Shown here in pieces: positions 1 through 5,168 of a stretch of 5,175 nucleotides of DNA. Position numbers and translations under genes: made by a program. Origin of the DNA: Bacteroidales bacterium (GTDB taxonomy: Bacteria > Bacteroidota > Bacteroidia > Bacteroidales > UBA12077). Where the stretch lies: the NCBI GenBank assembly GCA_030635365.1, contig DAOVYZ010000289.1, positions 1 through 5,175 on the forward strand, written 5' to 3'. The first letter of the stretch is position 1, and every line of letters starts with the position of its first letter. Under the pieces are notes generated by a model. The model saw only the letters and a program-made list of their open reading frames with translations, was not told the DNA's origin and did no database searches.

Positions 1-333
1 ATTTATTTTGCCACTATTAATAAGCTCATCCAGTGACTGATTTACTCTAAATCCGAATGCTCCATAAACTGTATAATATATGATATTATCACCAAACCCG
101 GGCAAATAGTAAACTACCGGATATTTTTTATTCGAATTATTATAAGATGGAGGAAGATATACAGCAATAGGCTGAAAATCGGGCGTATACAACATGTTTC
201 CTTTTAAACTTGGTGCAGGAATTACAGTATCAATAACCTGTCCTGTTGAATCTCCTTTTACCTCTTCTTGTTGTGCGTAACAGCTTATAGAAAAAAGAGC
301 AATAACACATATTGAATAAATAAATCTTTTCAT
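1..333 (-). CDS. Exported esterase-family alpha/beta hydrolase, N-terminal part (runs off the left edge)
   Basis: The minus strand reads an uninterrupted 111 codons from ATG at 333 to the window edge, so the C-terminal part, with any catalytic Ser/Asp/His, is not visible. Residues 1-20 form a signal peptide (MKRF, then a hydrophobic run to SISCYA) with a likely signal peptidase I cut before QQEE, a common Bacteroidota pattern. The Cys at residue 18 could suggest a lipoprotein, but Ile at -2 makes a poor lipobox. From about residue 53 the strand pattern PIAVYLPPSYNN..KKYPVVYYLPGFGDN matches the start of the esterase D-like family (PF00756), where the equivalent stretch usually reads YLLHGxG; here Pro replaces His. 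Family members hydrolyse acyl or carbohydrate esters in the periplasm; the substrate cannot be named. The gene lies 106 bases downstream of the AraC-type regulator on the same strand with no convincing terminator between, so co-transcription or regulation by that protein is possible. Confidence 0.8.
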   Translation of the reverse strand, partial: MKRFIYSICVIALFSISCYAQQEEVKGDSTGQVIDTVIPAPSLKGNMLYTPDFQPIAVYLPPSYNNSNKKYPVVYYLPGFGDNIIYYTVYGAFGFRVNQSLDELINSGKIN

Positions 334-352
334 TTTTTATCTTTATTACAGG

Positions 353-362
353 TTTAACTTAT
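353..362. repeat. Copy of the 10-base word TTTAACTTAT upstream of the esterase gene
   Basis: TTTAACTTAT here, extending to TTTAACTTATA at 363, is identical to the copy at 1549-1559 and is the reverse complement of the copy at 1509-1518. It lies 19 bases upstream of the esterase start codon. Its possible role as an operator of the neighbouring AraC-type regulator is an inference from position and repetition only. Confidence 0.35.
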
Positions 363-439
363 AATTAGTCTCACTGATTAGGATGCAATTAAATTATATA
401 TTTCAATTTGAACTAATGAAATTGTAAATTCATCATTAT

Positions 440-1447
440 TTATGTATTTCCTTTTTGATTTTTTTGGTATTGCCGCGGAGTCATTTTTAACTCTTTTTTA
501 AATGCCAGGTTAAAAGTGGAAAGATTATTAAATCCACAATCATAGGCAATACTTGCTATGGTATATCTATGACTATCTGGATCTTGGAATCTGGATTTTA
601 CTTCTTTAATCCTATATGAGTTAATAAAATCGGTAAAATTTTTACCCAGCTGATCATTGATAACATTCGAAAGTATATTTTTGTTAACACCTAGTTTCTC
701 AGCTAAACTTGTTAAAGACAATTCTGAGTCAAGGTAAGGTTTCTCTTCATCTATGAATGACAATAATTTGTTTTTAAAATCAGGGATATTACCGGTCACA
801 GGGTTAATATGTGTAAATAATTTATTTTTATCAAAAATTAGAAATATGAATACATATATAACGAAAGAATATAATGTTGCCAATTCAATAAAATATCGGG
901 TTAGTACCGAAATCCATATAAGAATCAAAGCTATCAGTAAATTTCTGGCCCATTTTAAATTCTTCTCAATACGTTTATTTATAATTATTTTTTTTGATGC
1001 GAAAAAAAAGCGCAGCTTAAATGATGCCGCAACCAAATAAATAAAAAATTGAGTCTGACATAAAGCAAACCGAACCGGATGTTCTATGATCCGGGTAGAT
1101 AAGAATAGTACAGTTAATGCCGGTAAAAAATGAAATAACAAGTTCAACCTTAGTTTAAACTTATTATTAAAACTTTTGATAGTATAAAATAATGCCAAGG
1201 GTCCAATACTTAAATATGATGCTATGGCTATTTTCCAATAAAAAAATTGTATTTCAATATAATTTGAAGTTATTGAATATATAAAGGCATATCCAATTTT
1301 TATAGAAATTGCCAATAACAATAACGACAAATATTTATTGGCTGAAATATGCCCTTTACGAATATATAAATATACTGAAAGAAATACACCATTTAAAAAA
1401 CCCGTTCCACCCAAAAAAAAAGATAATTCAATCGGTACATCATTCAT
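440..1447 (-). CDS. Membrane-anchored AraC-family transcriptional regulator
   Basis: This 335-residue protein has two parts. Residues about 8-207 are strongly hydrophobic, with roughly seven membrane segments (near 8-28, 38-60, 72-92, 103-120, 130-147, 168-186 and 190-207). Residues about 225-330 form an AraC/XylS-type DNA-binding domain with two helix-turn-helix units: LTSLAEKLGVNKNILSNVIN (about 245-264), and TIASIAYDCGFNNLSTFNLAFK (about 296-317) followed by the typical ending MTPRQYQK. Proteins of this layout are common in Bacteroidota and are thought to sense a signal in or across the membrane through the seven-helix part; the ligand is unknown. The ATG at 1447 is chosen because the first membrane segment follows directly; no ribosome site is visible. 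It is divergent from the 78-residue gene and upstream of the esterase gene, either of which could be a target. Family assignment is firm; targets are inference. Confidence 0.92.
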   Translation of the reverse strand: MNDVPIELSFFLGGTGFLNGVFLSVYLYIRKGHISANKYLSLLLLAISIKIGYAFIYSITSNYIEIQFFYWKIAIASYLSIGPLALFYTIKSFNNKFKLRLNLLFHFLPALTVLFLSTRIIEHPVRFALCQTQFFIYLVAASFKLRFFFASKKIIINKRIEKNLKWARNLLIALILIWISVLTRYFIELATLYSFVIYVFIFLIFDKNKLFTHINPVTGNIPDFKNKLLSFIDEEKPYLDSELSLTSLAEKLGVNKNILSNVINDQLGKNFTDFINSYRIKEVKSRFQDPDSHRYTIASIAYDCGFNNLSTFNLAFKKELKMTPRQYQKNQKGNT

Positions 1448-1508
1448 AATTTTATTAAATCTTAAAAATATAACTTACCTGAAATATTATGCATTGTTGC
1501 CTGAGTTC

Positions 1509-1558
1509 ATAAGTTAAAATCTTATTATTGTAATTCAAAGTATAATTATTTAACTTAT
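1509..1558. repeat. Perfect 10-base inverted repeat in the divergent gap, candidate operator
   Basis: The arms ATAAGTTAAA (1509-1518) and TTTAACTTAT (1549-1558) are perfect reverse complements separated by 30 bases, giving a repeat spacing of 40 bases, close to four DNA turns. The right arm recurs exactly at 353-362. A partial match, TAACTTA, lies at 1471-1477. The position between the regulator gene and the divergent 78-residue gene suits a regulator binding site, but the region is very AT-rich, and the long spacer argues against a simple RNA hairpin. Confidence 0.4.
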
Positions 1559-1561
1559 ACC

Positions 1562-1569
1562 CAAATATA
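1562..1569 (-). promoter_or_regulatory. Candidate -7 box (TATATTTG) for the AraC-family regulator gene
   Basis: Read on the minus strand, 1569 to 1562 is TATATTTG, a full match to the Bacteroidota -7 consensus TAnnTTTG. No TTTG-like -33 element is seen at the usual distance upstream. Transcription would begin a few bases downstream, leaving a leader of about 110 bases before the start at 1447, with the inverted repeat at 1509-1558 inside or beside it. Confidence 0.35.
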
Positions 1570-1586
1570 TTAAATTATTTAAAAAA

Positions 1587-1823
1587 ATGAGCTTTAGTTT
1601 ATTTAAAAAGAAAAAAAGGAAAAAGGAATTACAAGATTTAAATGGAAACCCATTATTTATTGGAGATAAAGTAGATTGTTTAAGATATGAAATGGGTGAA
1701 AGCACACTGGTTGAAGGTGAAAATGGATATGAATACAAATCGGTAAAAACAGAGCAAAGGGTTAGCTTTGCTAAAATGATTGATGCTGCTACATCGTTCC
1801 AAAAGGTTCGTAAATTAAATTAA
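1587..1823 (+). CDS. Small basic protein of unknown function, 78 residues
   Basis: This reading frame starts at ATG 1587 and ends at TAA 1823. I do not recognise a named family. Residues 7-13 are a run of seven basic residues (KKKKRKK) after a short MSFSLF start. The rest looks like a small soluble beta-rich fold: DLNGNPLFIGDKVDCLRYEMG (17-37) has the D.NGN.L..GDKV pattern seen at the start of SH3-like barrels, followed by alternating strands (TLVEGENGYEYKSV) and a short helix (SFAKMIDAATSFQKV). It has no membrane segment and no signal peptide, and a single Cys at residue 31. It looks like a real gene because its composition is protein-like and varied, and the opposite-strand frame over it is low in complexity. 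It sits divergent from the AraC-type regulator and 91 bases before nrfH. A nucleic-acid or ribosome-associated role would suit the basic tail but is only a guess. Confidence 0.72.
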   Translation: MSFSLFKKKKRKKELQDLNGNPLFIGDKVDCLRYEMGESTLVEGENGYEYKSVKTEQRVSFAKMIDAATSFQKVRKLN

Positions 1824-1875
1824 TTACAAATAAAAAGAATTTAAGCATTAGATTACCTATTAACTTTATTTTTTG

Positions 1876-1883
1876 TATATTTG
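1876..1883 (+). promoter_or_regulatory. Candidate -7 box (TATATTTG) for the nrfHA operon
   Basis: TATATTTG is a full match to the Bacteroidota -7 consensus TAnnTTTG and lies 31 bases before the nrfH start codon, so the leader would be about 25 bases. The expected -33 element is weak (TTAC near 1853). No complete FNR/CRP-type palindrome is visible; a single TTGAT half-site overlaps the box at 1881-1885. Confidence 0.5.
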
Positions 1884-1914
1884 ATTTAAATACTAAAAGA
1901 TTTTTAATTCATAT

Positions 1915-2496
1915 ATGCTCAATTTCTTCAAGAAACTAAGGCCTCCGGGAAAATGGGAATTTCCAGTTTTAATTATTCTTGGAATATTTGCAGGTTTAAC
2001 AATATATTCATTTTATATTTCCAAAGCAGGGTCATATTTATCTGATAATCCTCAAGCTTGTATTAACTGCCATATAATGGTTCCTCAATATGCTACCTGG
2101 AATCATAGTTCGCATAGAGAAATTGCCAGTTGTAATGAATGCCATGTACCTCATAATAATATCGTATCACATTATTATTTTAAAGCTAAAGATGGTTTAC
2201 GACATGCAACTATTTTTACTTTAAGAAAGGAACCCCAGGTAATTCATATTAAGGAAGAAGGAATACAAGTAGTGCAACAAAACTGCTTACGCTGCCATGA
2301 AGAATTAATTAAAACAGCAGAACAACAAATAAATAATACAGAATTTCATTCTAACAGGGAAACCAGGTTATGCTGGGAATGCCATAAGGAAACTCCACAT
2401 GGGAGAATTAACAGCTTATCTATTGTTCCTAATGCAAATGCTCCCTTACCTGAAAGCCCTGTTCCAGAATGGATAAAAGAATTAACAACAGAATAA
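1915..2496 (+). CDS. nrfH: NrfH, tetraheme membrane quinol oxidase subunit of nitrite reductase
   Basis: NrfH (NapC/NirT family) oxidises quinol in the cytoplasmic membrane and passes electrons to NrfA. The 193-residue protein has one N-terminal membrane helix (about 17-36) and four heme-binding motifs: CINCH (49-53), CNECH (73-77), CLRCH (124-128) and CWECH (153-157). The first is CxxCHxM, with Met55 in the place of the unusual methionine ligand of heme 1 known from Desulfovibrio vulgaris NrfH. KAKDG (90-94) is a conserved family motif, with Asp93 probably matching the acidic residue at the distal side of heme 1 near the quinol site. Length is slightly above the usual 150-180 residues because of a Pro-rich C-terminal tail. 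The next gene is nrfA; the nrfH stop shares one base with the likely nrfA start, so the two are translationally coupled. The start at 1915 puts a normal short cytoplasmic tail before the helix. Confidence 0.96.
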   Translation: MLNFFKKLRPPGKWEFPVLIILGIFAGLTIYSFYISKAGSYLSDNPQACINCHIMVPQYATWNHSSHREIASCNECHVPHNNIVSHYYFKAKDGLRHATIFTLRKEPQVIHIKEEGIQVVQQNCLRCHEELIKTAEQQINNTEFHSNRETRLCWECHKETPHGRINSLSIVPNANAPLPESPVPEWIKELTTE

Positions 2497-4034
2497 TGAA
2501 TAATGAGTCCAATATAAAAACTAAAATAATTATGAAACCTCTAAGTGAACAAATAAAGGAAAAACCTTGGAAAGGCTGGATTTTATTTCTATTTACAATA
2601 GTTGTAGTTTTCTTTTTGGGGATATTGGCATCATCAATAATTGAGCGTAGAGCAGAAGCTGTATTTGCCTATACACCTAAAGTAGAACACGGGCAGTGGG
2701 AACCTCGAAATGATGTATGGGGAGAAAATTTCCCCCGCCAATATAATCGTTTTCTTCAAACGGTTGATACTTCTTTTATGAGCAAATACAATGGAAGTGC
2801 AGAACGTGATATGTTAGAAGAAGATCCAAGATTAGTTGTATTATGGGCTGGATATGGATTTGCAAAAGAATATAATCAGGGAAAAGGGCATGAGCACGCA
2901 ATAGATGATATGAGGAAGATCCTAAGAACAGGTGCTCCTGTAGATGGAAAATCGAGCCCTATGCCCAATACTTGTTGGACATGCAAAAGCCCTGACGTTC
3001 CACGAAAAATGCAAGAAATGGGGGTTGCTGAATTCTATAAAGGAAAATGGGAGACTTTAGGCCCGGAAGTAGTAAATAATATTGGCTGTGTTGACTGCCA
3101 TGATGCTCAAAATATGAATTTGCGTATATCTCGCCCTGCATTAGCAGAAGCGTACGATAGAATGGAAATCGATATTAACACAGTTAGTCATCAGGATATG
3201 AGAAAGCTTACATGTGCTCAATGCCATGTTGAATACTATTTTAAAGGTGATGGTAAATATTTAACGTTCCCTTGGGACAATGGTACTTCTGTTGAAGCTA
3301 TGGAAGTATATTACGATGAATATAAAATTAAAGATTGGACACATACGATTAGTAAAGCGCCAATGTTAAAAGCACAGCATCCTGATTTCGAATTATTTGA
3401 AACTGGAATACATGCACAACGTGGATTAGCTTGCGCTGATTGTCATATGCCATATCTTAATGAGGGAGGACAAAAGTTTACCGACCATAAAATTCAAAGC
3501 CCATTAAACAATATTGCTAATACATGCCAGGTTTGTCACAGAGAAGAAACAACAGAACTTTTAGCTAATGTATATGAACGACAAGATAAAATTAAACAAA
3601 ATCGCGATAAGCTTGAAGAATTACTGGTACGTGCTCATGTAGAAGCAGGAAAAGCTTGGGCCTTAGGAGCAAATGAGAATCAAATGAACGTTATTTTACA
3701 AGATATCAGACATGCACAGTGGCGTTGGGATTATGTAGCGGCAAGTCATGGAGGATCGTTCCATAGCCCAATTGAGTGTGGACGAATTCTTTCAACCGGA
3801 ATTAATATTGCTCAAGAAGCCAGACTTAAACTGGCAAGAGTTCTTGCATCATTCGATTATAATCAAGAGGTTCCATATCCTGATATTACTACGAAAGCTA
3901 AGGCGCAAAAGTATATTGGATTAGATATAGACAATATGAATGCCCAAAAAGAAAGGTTCTTAAAAGAAGTGGTTCCTGCATGGGATAAAGAGGCTGCCAA
4001 AAGAGAAAAAACATACAAAATAAAAAACCTATAA
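2496..4034 (+). CDS. nrfA: NrfA, pentaheme cytochrome c nitrite reductase (ammonia-forming)
   Basis: NrfA reduces nitrite to ammonium with six electrons (EC 1.7.2.2), taking them from NrfH outside the cytoplasmic membrane. With the start at 2496 the protein has 512 residues, against about 480-500 usual. An N-terminal membrane segment (about 27-47) acts as signal or anchor. Heme sites in order are CWTCK (160-164, the active-site heme with Lys ligand), CVDCH (198-202), CAQCH (240-244), CADCH (313-317) and CQVCH (344-348). Arg144, Tyr247 and His295 fit the catalytic Arg/Tyr/His, and Glu246, Tyr247, Lys292 and Gln294 fit the calcium ligands; their spacing agrees with E. coli NrfA (R106, Y216, H264), so this is the classical calcium-type enzyme. 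The start at 2496 is chosen for its TAATG overlap with nrfH. ATG 2532 (500 residues, directly before KPLSEQ) is equally plausible; ATG 2469 would overlap nrfH by 28 bases. A terminator follows the stop. Confidence 0.96.
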   Translation: MNNESNIKTKIIMKPLSEQIKEKPWKGWILFLFTIVVVFFLGILASSIIERRAEAVFAYTPKVEHGQWEPRNDVWGENFPRQYNRFLQTVDTSFMSKYNGSAERDMLEEDPRLVVLWAGYGFAKEYNQGKGHEHAIDDMRKILRTGAPVDGKSSPMPNTCWTCKSPDVPRKMQEMGVAEFYKGKWETLGPEVVNNIGCVDCHDAQNMNLRISRPALAEAYDRMEIDINTVSHQDMRKLTCAQCHVEYYFKGDGKYLTFPWDNGTSVEAMEVYYDEYKIKDWTHTISKAPMLKAQHPDFELFETGIHAQRGLACADCHMPYLNEGGQKFTDHKIQSPLNNIANTCQVCHREETTELLANVYERQDKIKQNRDKLEELLVRAHVEAGKAWALGANENQMNVILQDIRHAQWRWDYVAASHGGSFHSPIECGRILSTGINIAQEARLKLARVLASFDYNQEVPYPDITTKAKAQKYIGLDIDNMNAQKERFLKEVVPAWDKEAAKREKTYKIKNL

Positions 4035-4052
4035 TTATAAAAGTTAATCACT

Positions 4053-4084
4053 AAAAAGCTTCCAATTATTTGGAAGCTTTTTTT
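4053..4084 (+). terminator. Intrinsic terminator of the nrfHA operon
   Basis: A perfect 13-pair stem (AAAAAGCTTCCAA at 4053-4065 with TTGGAAGCTTTTT at 4070-4082) encloses a four-base loop, and the T-run continues to 4084. It lies 18 bases after the nrfA stop. The stem is flanked by A/T runs on both sides, so it could also stop transcription coming from the right on the minus strand. Confidence 0.9.
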
Positions 4085-4097
4085 GTAACTAAATACA

Positions 4098-4113
4098 TAC
4101 ATTTGCAAATATA
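4098..4113. promoter_or_regulatory. Candidate yidD promoter: two overlapping -7 boxes in a near-palindrome
   Basis: TACATTTG (4098-4105, plus strand) matches the Bacteroidota -7 consensus TAnnTTTG and lies 17 bases before the yidD start. The adjoining CAAATATA (4106-4113) reads TATATTTG on the minus strand, a second full match facing left. Together they form a 16-base palindrome with one mismatched pair, around the perfect ATTTGCAAAT. No good -33 element is seen at standard spacing on the plus strand. A short leader of about 10 bases would precede yidD. Confidence 0.45.
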
Positions 4114-4122
4114 ATTTTTAGA

Positions 4123-4401
4123 ATGTTTCAATTTTTAAGGAAAATAGTAGGATATATATTTTTAATTCCCGTTTACTTTTATAAATGGTGTATTTCGCCA
4201 TTTACACCTGCATCGTGTAGACATATACCAACATGCTCGGAGTACTTTACTGAGGCAATTAAAATTCATGGCCCTTTTAAAGGAGTTTGGTTAGGATTAA
4301 GGCGATTATCTAAATGCCATCCATGGGGCACTCATGGTTACGATCCTGTCCCCATTGTTAGGATAAAAAAATATAAAACTAAAAAGCCATTATCAAAATG
4401 A
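4123..4401 (+). CDS. yidD: YidD, membrane protein insertion efficiency factor
   Basis: YidD (DUF37, PF01809) is a small inner-membrane-associated protein that helps YidC/Sec insert membrane proteins; its exact mechanism is not settled. The 92-residue protein shows the whole family signature: a hydrophobic, amphipathic N-terminal segment (about 8-24), ISPFTPASCRHIPTCSEY (24-41), EAIKIHGPFKG (44-54), and KCHPWGTHGYDPVP (64-77). The conserved Cys residues are at 32, 38 and 65; Cys23 is additional. A short Lys-rich tail follows. Length is within the usual 70-100 residues. In many bacteria yidD lies between rnpA and yidC, but here it stands alone between the nrfHA terminator and the convergent mobA, with its own candidate promoter, so nothing ties it to nitrite respiration. 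Its last codons form one arm of the mobA terminator hairpin. Confidence 0.95.
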   Translation: MFQFLRKIVGYIFLIPVYFYKWCISPFTPASCRHIPTCSEYFTEAIKIHGPFKGVWLGLRRLSKCHPWGTHGYDPVPIVRIKKYKTKKPLSK

Positions 4402-4409
4402 TAATGGCT
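4371..4409 (-). terminator. Intrinsic terminator of mobA, overlapping the 3' end of yidD
   Basis: The arms at 4385-4395 (AGCCATTATCA) and 4399-4409 (TGATAATGGCT) pair perfectly over 11 bases around a three-base loop. On the minus strand the stem is followed by TTTT and then a T-rich stretch, which is what an intrinsic terminator for mobA (stop at 4435) needs. On the plus strand the hairpin contains the yidD stop codon (4399-4401) but is followed only by CTTAAATAC, so it would terminate yidD poorly. Confidence 0.75.
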
Positions 4410-4434
4410 CTTAAATACTAACTTAATCTATATA

Positions 4435-5058
4435 TTACATTGAATTTGCAGTTGTATATAGCTCCATACAAGATAAATCCTGTGGCGTGTTAATGTTAAT
4501 AAACGCTCTTCTATTTTCTTCAGTATCATTTAAACTATGATACCTAACATTTATATCTTTTATAAAGTTTTCAATTGAATATTTATTTGTACCACCCAAG
4601 AAATCTGTTAATTGCGTAAGGACTTTTTTATTATAAATTGCATGCAATGGTTCTTTCAAATTATTGATCTTAGGAATTGCAGCATCGCACTTTCGCTTAT
4701 TATAAAATTCGATATGTTTTTTTACCAACTCACTGGAGATACACGGCATATCACTTGCAAAAATAAATACTCCTTCATTCTTTGCAGCTTGCAAAGCCGA
4801 ATGAATCCCTCCCAGAGGGCCTACATTTTTTATTTCGTCAGGTACAAGATTGAAGTGGCTATATCCTTTAAATTCCTCAGGTGTATTTGTAACAATAACG
4901 ATATCATCAAAAATTTCATGCAATATTTTTACAGTCCGAGCAATAATACGAACTCCGCTAATTTGAATATTAGCCTTAGTTTTTCCATTAAATCGTTTAT
5001 TAGTTCCTCCAGCCAGAATTGCTGCTGATATATTGTTTTGTTCCTTAAATAATTCCAT
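4435..5058 (-). CDS. mobA: MobA, molybdenum cofactor guanylyltransferase
   Basis: MobA transfers GMP from GTP to molybdopterin-bound molybdenum, giving the MGD form of the cofactor used by the DMSO reductase family, including nitrate reductases and formate dehydrogenases; it acts in the cytoplasm. The 207-residue protein is one nucleotidyltransferase (Rossmann-like) domain of normal family length (about 190-210). The GTP-binding loop is AAILAGGTNKRFNGKTKA (12-29), fitting LAGGxSxRMGxxKA with Thr-Asn for the usual Ser-x. VPDEIKNVGPLGGIHSAL (72-89) carries the guanine-recognition region, and FASDMPCI (100-107) the metal-binding Asp103. The C-terminal NINTPQDL is also typical. The ATG at 5058 sits 10 residues before the first strand. 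The gene converges on yidD and ends at a terminator placed inside it. A related sugar or CTP-type nucleotidyltransferase is possible but less likely given GPLGGI and SDMP. Closeness to nrfHA suggests a nitrate-respiration setting by inference. Confidence 0.9.
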   Translation of the reverse strand: MELFKEQNNISAAILAGGTNKRFNGKTKANIQISGVRIIARTVKILHEIFDDIVIVTNTPEEFKGYSHFNLVPDEIKNVGPLGGIHSALQAAKNEGVFIFASDMPCISSELVKKHIEFYNKRKCDAAIPKINNLKEPLHAIYNKKVLTQLTDFLGGTNKYSIENFIKDINVRYHSLNDTEENRRAFININTPQDLSCMELYTTANSM

Positions 5059-5097
5059 AATTCATTTTTAAGTTAAAAAACAATTCTTAAGTGTCAT

Positions 5098-5116
5098 TTT
5101 TTGCTTTAAGCAAAAA
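5098..5116. repeat. Palindrome TTTTTGCTT-T-AAGCAAAAA upstream of mobA
   Basis: Nine-base arms mirror perfectly around T5107, 40 bases upstream of the mobA start. It could be a protein-binding operator or a hairpin in the mobA leader. It does not look like a terminator on the plus strand, because no T-run follows, and on the minus strand only a mixed A/T stretch follows. Confidence 0.45.
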
Positions 5117-5139
5117 TTATATAGTAAGATGATTAAAAT

Positions 5140-5159
5140 TTGCTAAAAAACTTTAGCAA
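5140..5159. repeat. Inverted repeat TTGCTAAA / TTTAGCAA upstream of mobA
   Basis: Eight-base perfect arms (5140-5147 and 5152-5159) flank a four-base spacer. The arms share the TTGCT/AGCAA core with the palindrome at 5098-5116; the two centres are about 43 bases apart. On the minus strand it is followed by AATTTTAAT, so a weak terminator for a gene to the right of the window is an alternative to an operator. Confidence 0.4.
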
Positions 5160-5160
5160 T

Positions 5161-5168
5161 CAAATATA
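5161..5168 (-). promoter_or_regulatory. Candidate -7 box (TATATTTG) for mobA
   Basis: Read on the minus strand, 5168 to 5161 is TATATTTG, a full match to the Bacteroidota -7 consensus. The -33 region would lie beyond the right edge and cannot be judged. Transcription from here would give a leader of about 95-100 bases holding one palindrome and starting within the other. If a plus-strand gene begins at ATG 5168, as the edge allows, this match may be chance. Confidence 0.3.

Noticed and set aside
402..424. Short inverted repeats (TTCAA-T-TTGAA; CAATTT/AAATTG) between the regulator and esterase genes as a terminator
   Set aside because: The stems are only 5-6 A/T-rich pairs without a following T-run, so they are not convincing as a terminator.
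753..1040. Plus-strand open frame of 95 codons inside the AraC regulator gene
   Set aside because: It lies wholly antisense to a firmly assigned gene, and its translation shows no domain or normal composition.
1550..1738. Minus-strand open frame of 62 codons over the 78-residue gene
   Set aside because: Its translation is low-complexity Phe/Leu/Ser-rich, as expected from the complement of Lys-rich codons; the plus-strand frame is the more protein-like of the two.
1824..1914. FNR/CRP-type binding site upstream of nrfH
   Set aside because: Only a TTGAT half-site at 1881-1885 is seen; the matching ATCAA half at the proper distance is missing.
2959..3141. Minus-strand open frame of 60 codons inside nrfA
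   Set aside because: It is antisense to the conserved heme region of NrfA, with no supporting motif.
1915..4034. A novel multiheme cytochrome system
   Set aside because: Heme motif number and order, CxxCK, and the catalytic and calcium-site residues all match classical NrfH and NrfA.
3863..4108. Minus-strand open frame of 81 codons across the nrfA end and its terminator
   Set aside because: It crosses the perfect terminator hairpin and is antisense to nrfA; its apparent hydrophobicity comes from complementary AT-rich codons.
4612..5028. Plus-strand open frame of 138 codons inside mobA
   Set aside because: It is antisense to MobA, which carries all the family motifs; this frame is Ile/Phe/Ser-rich without any recognisable domain.
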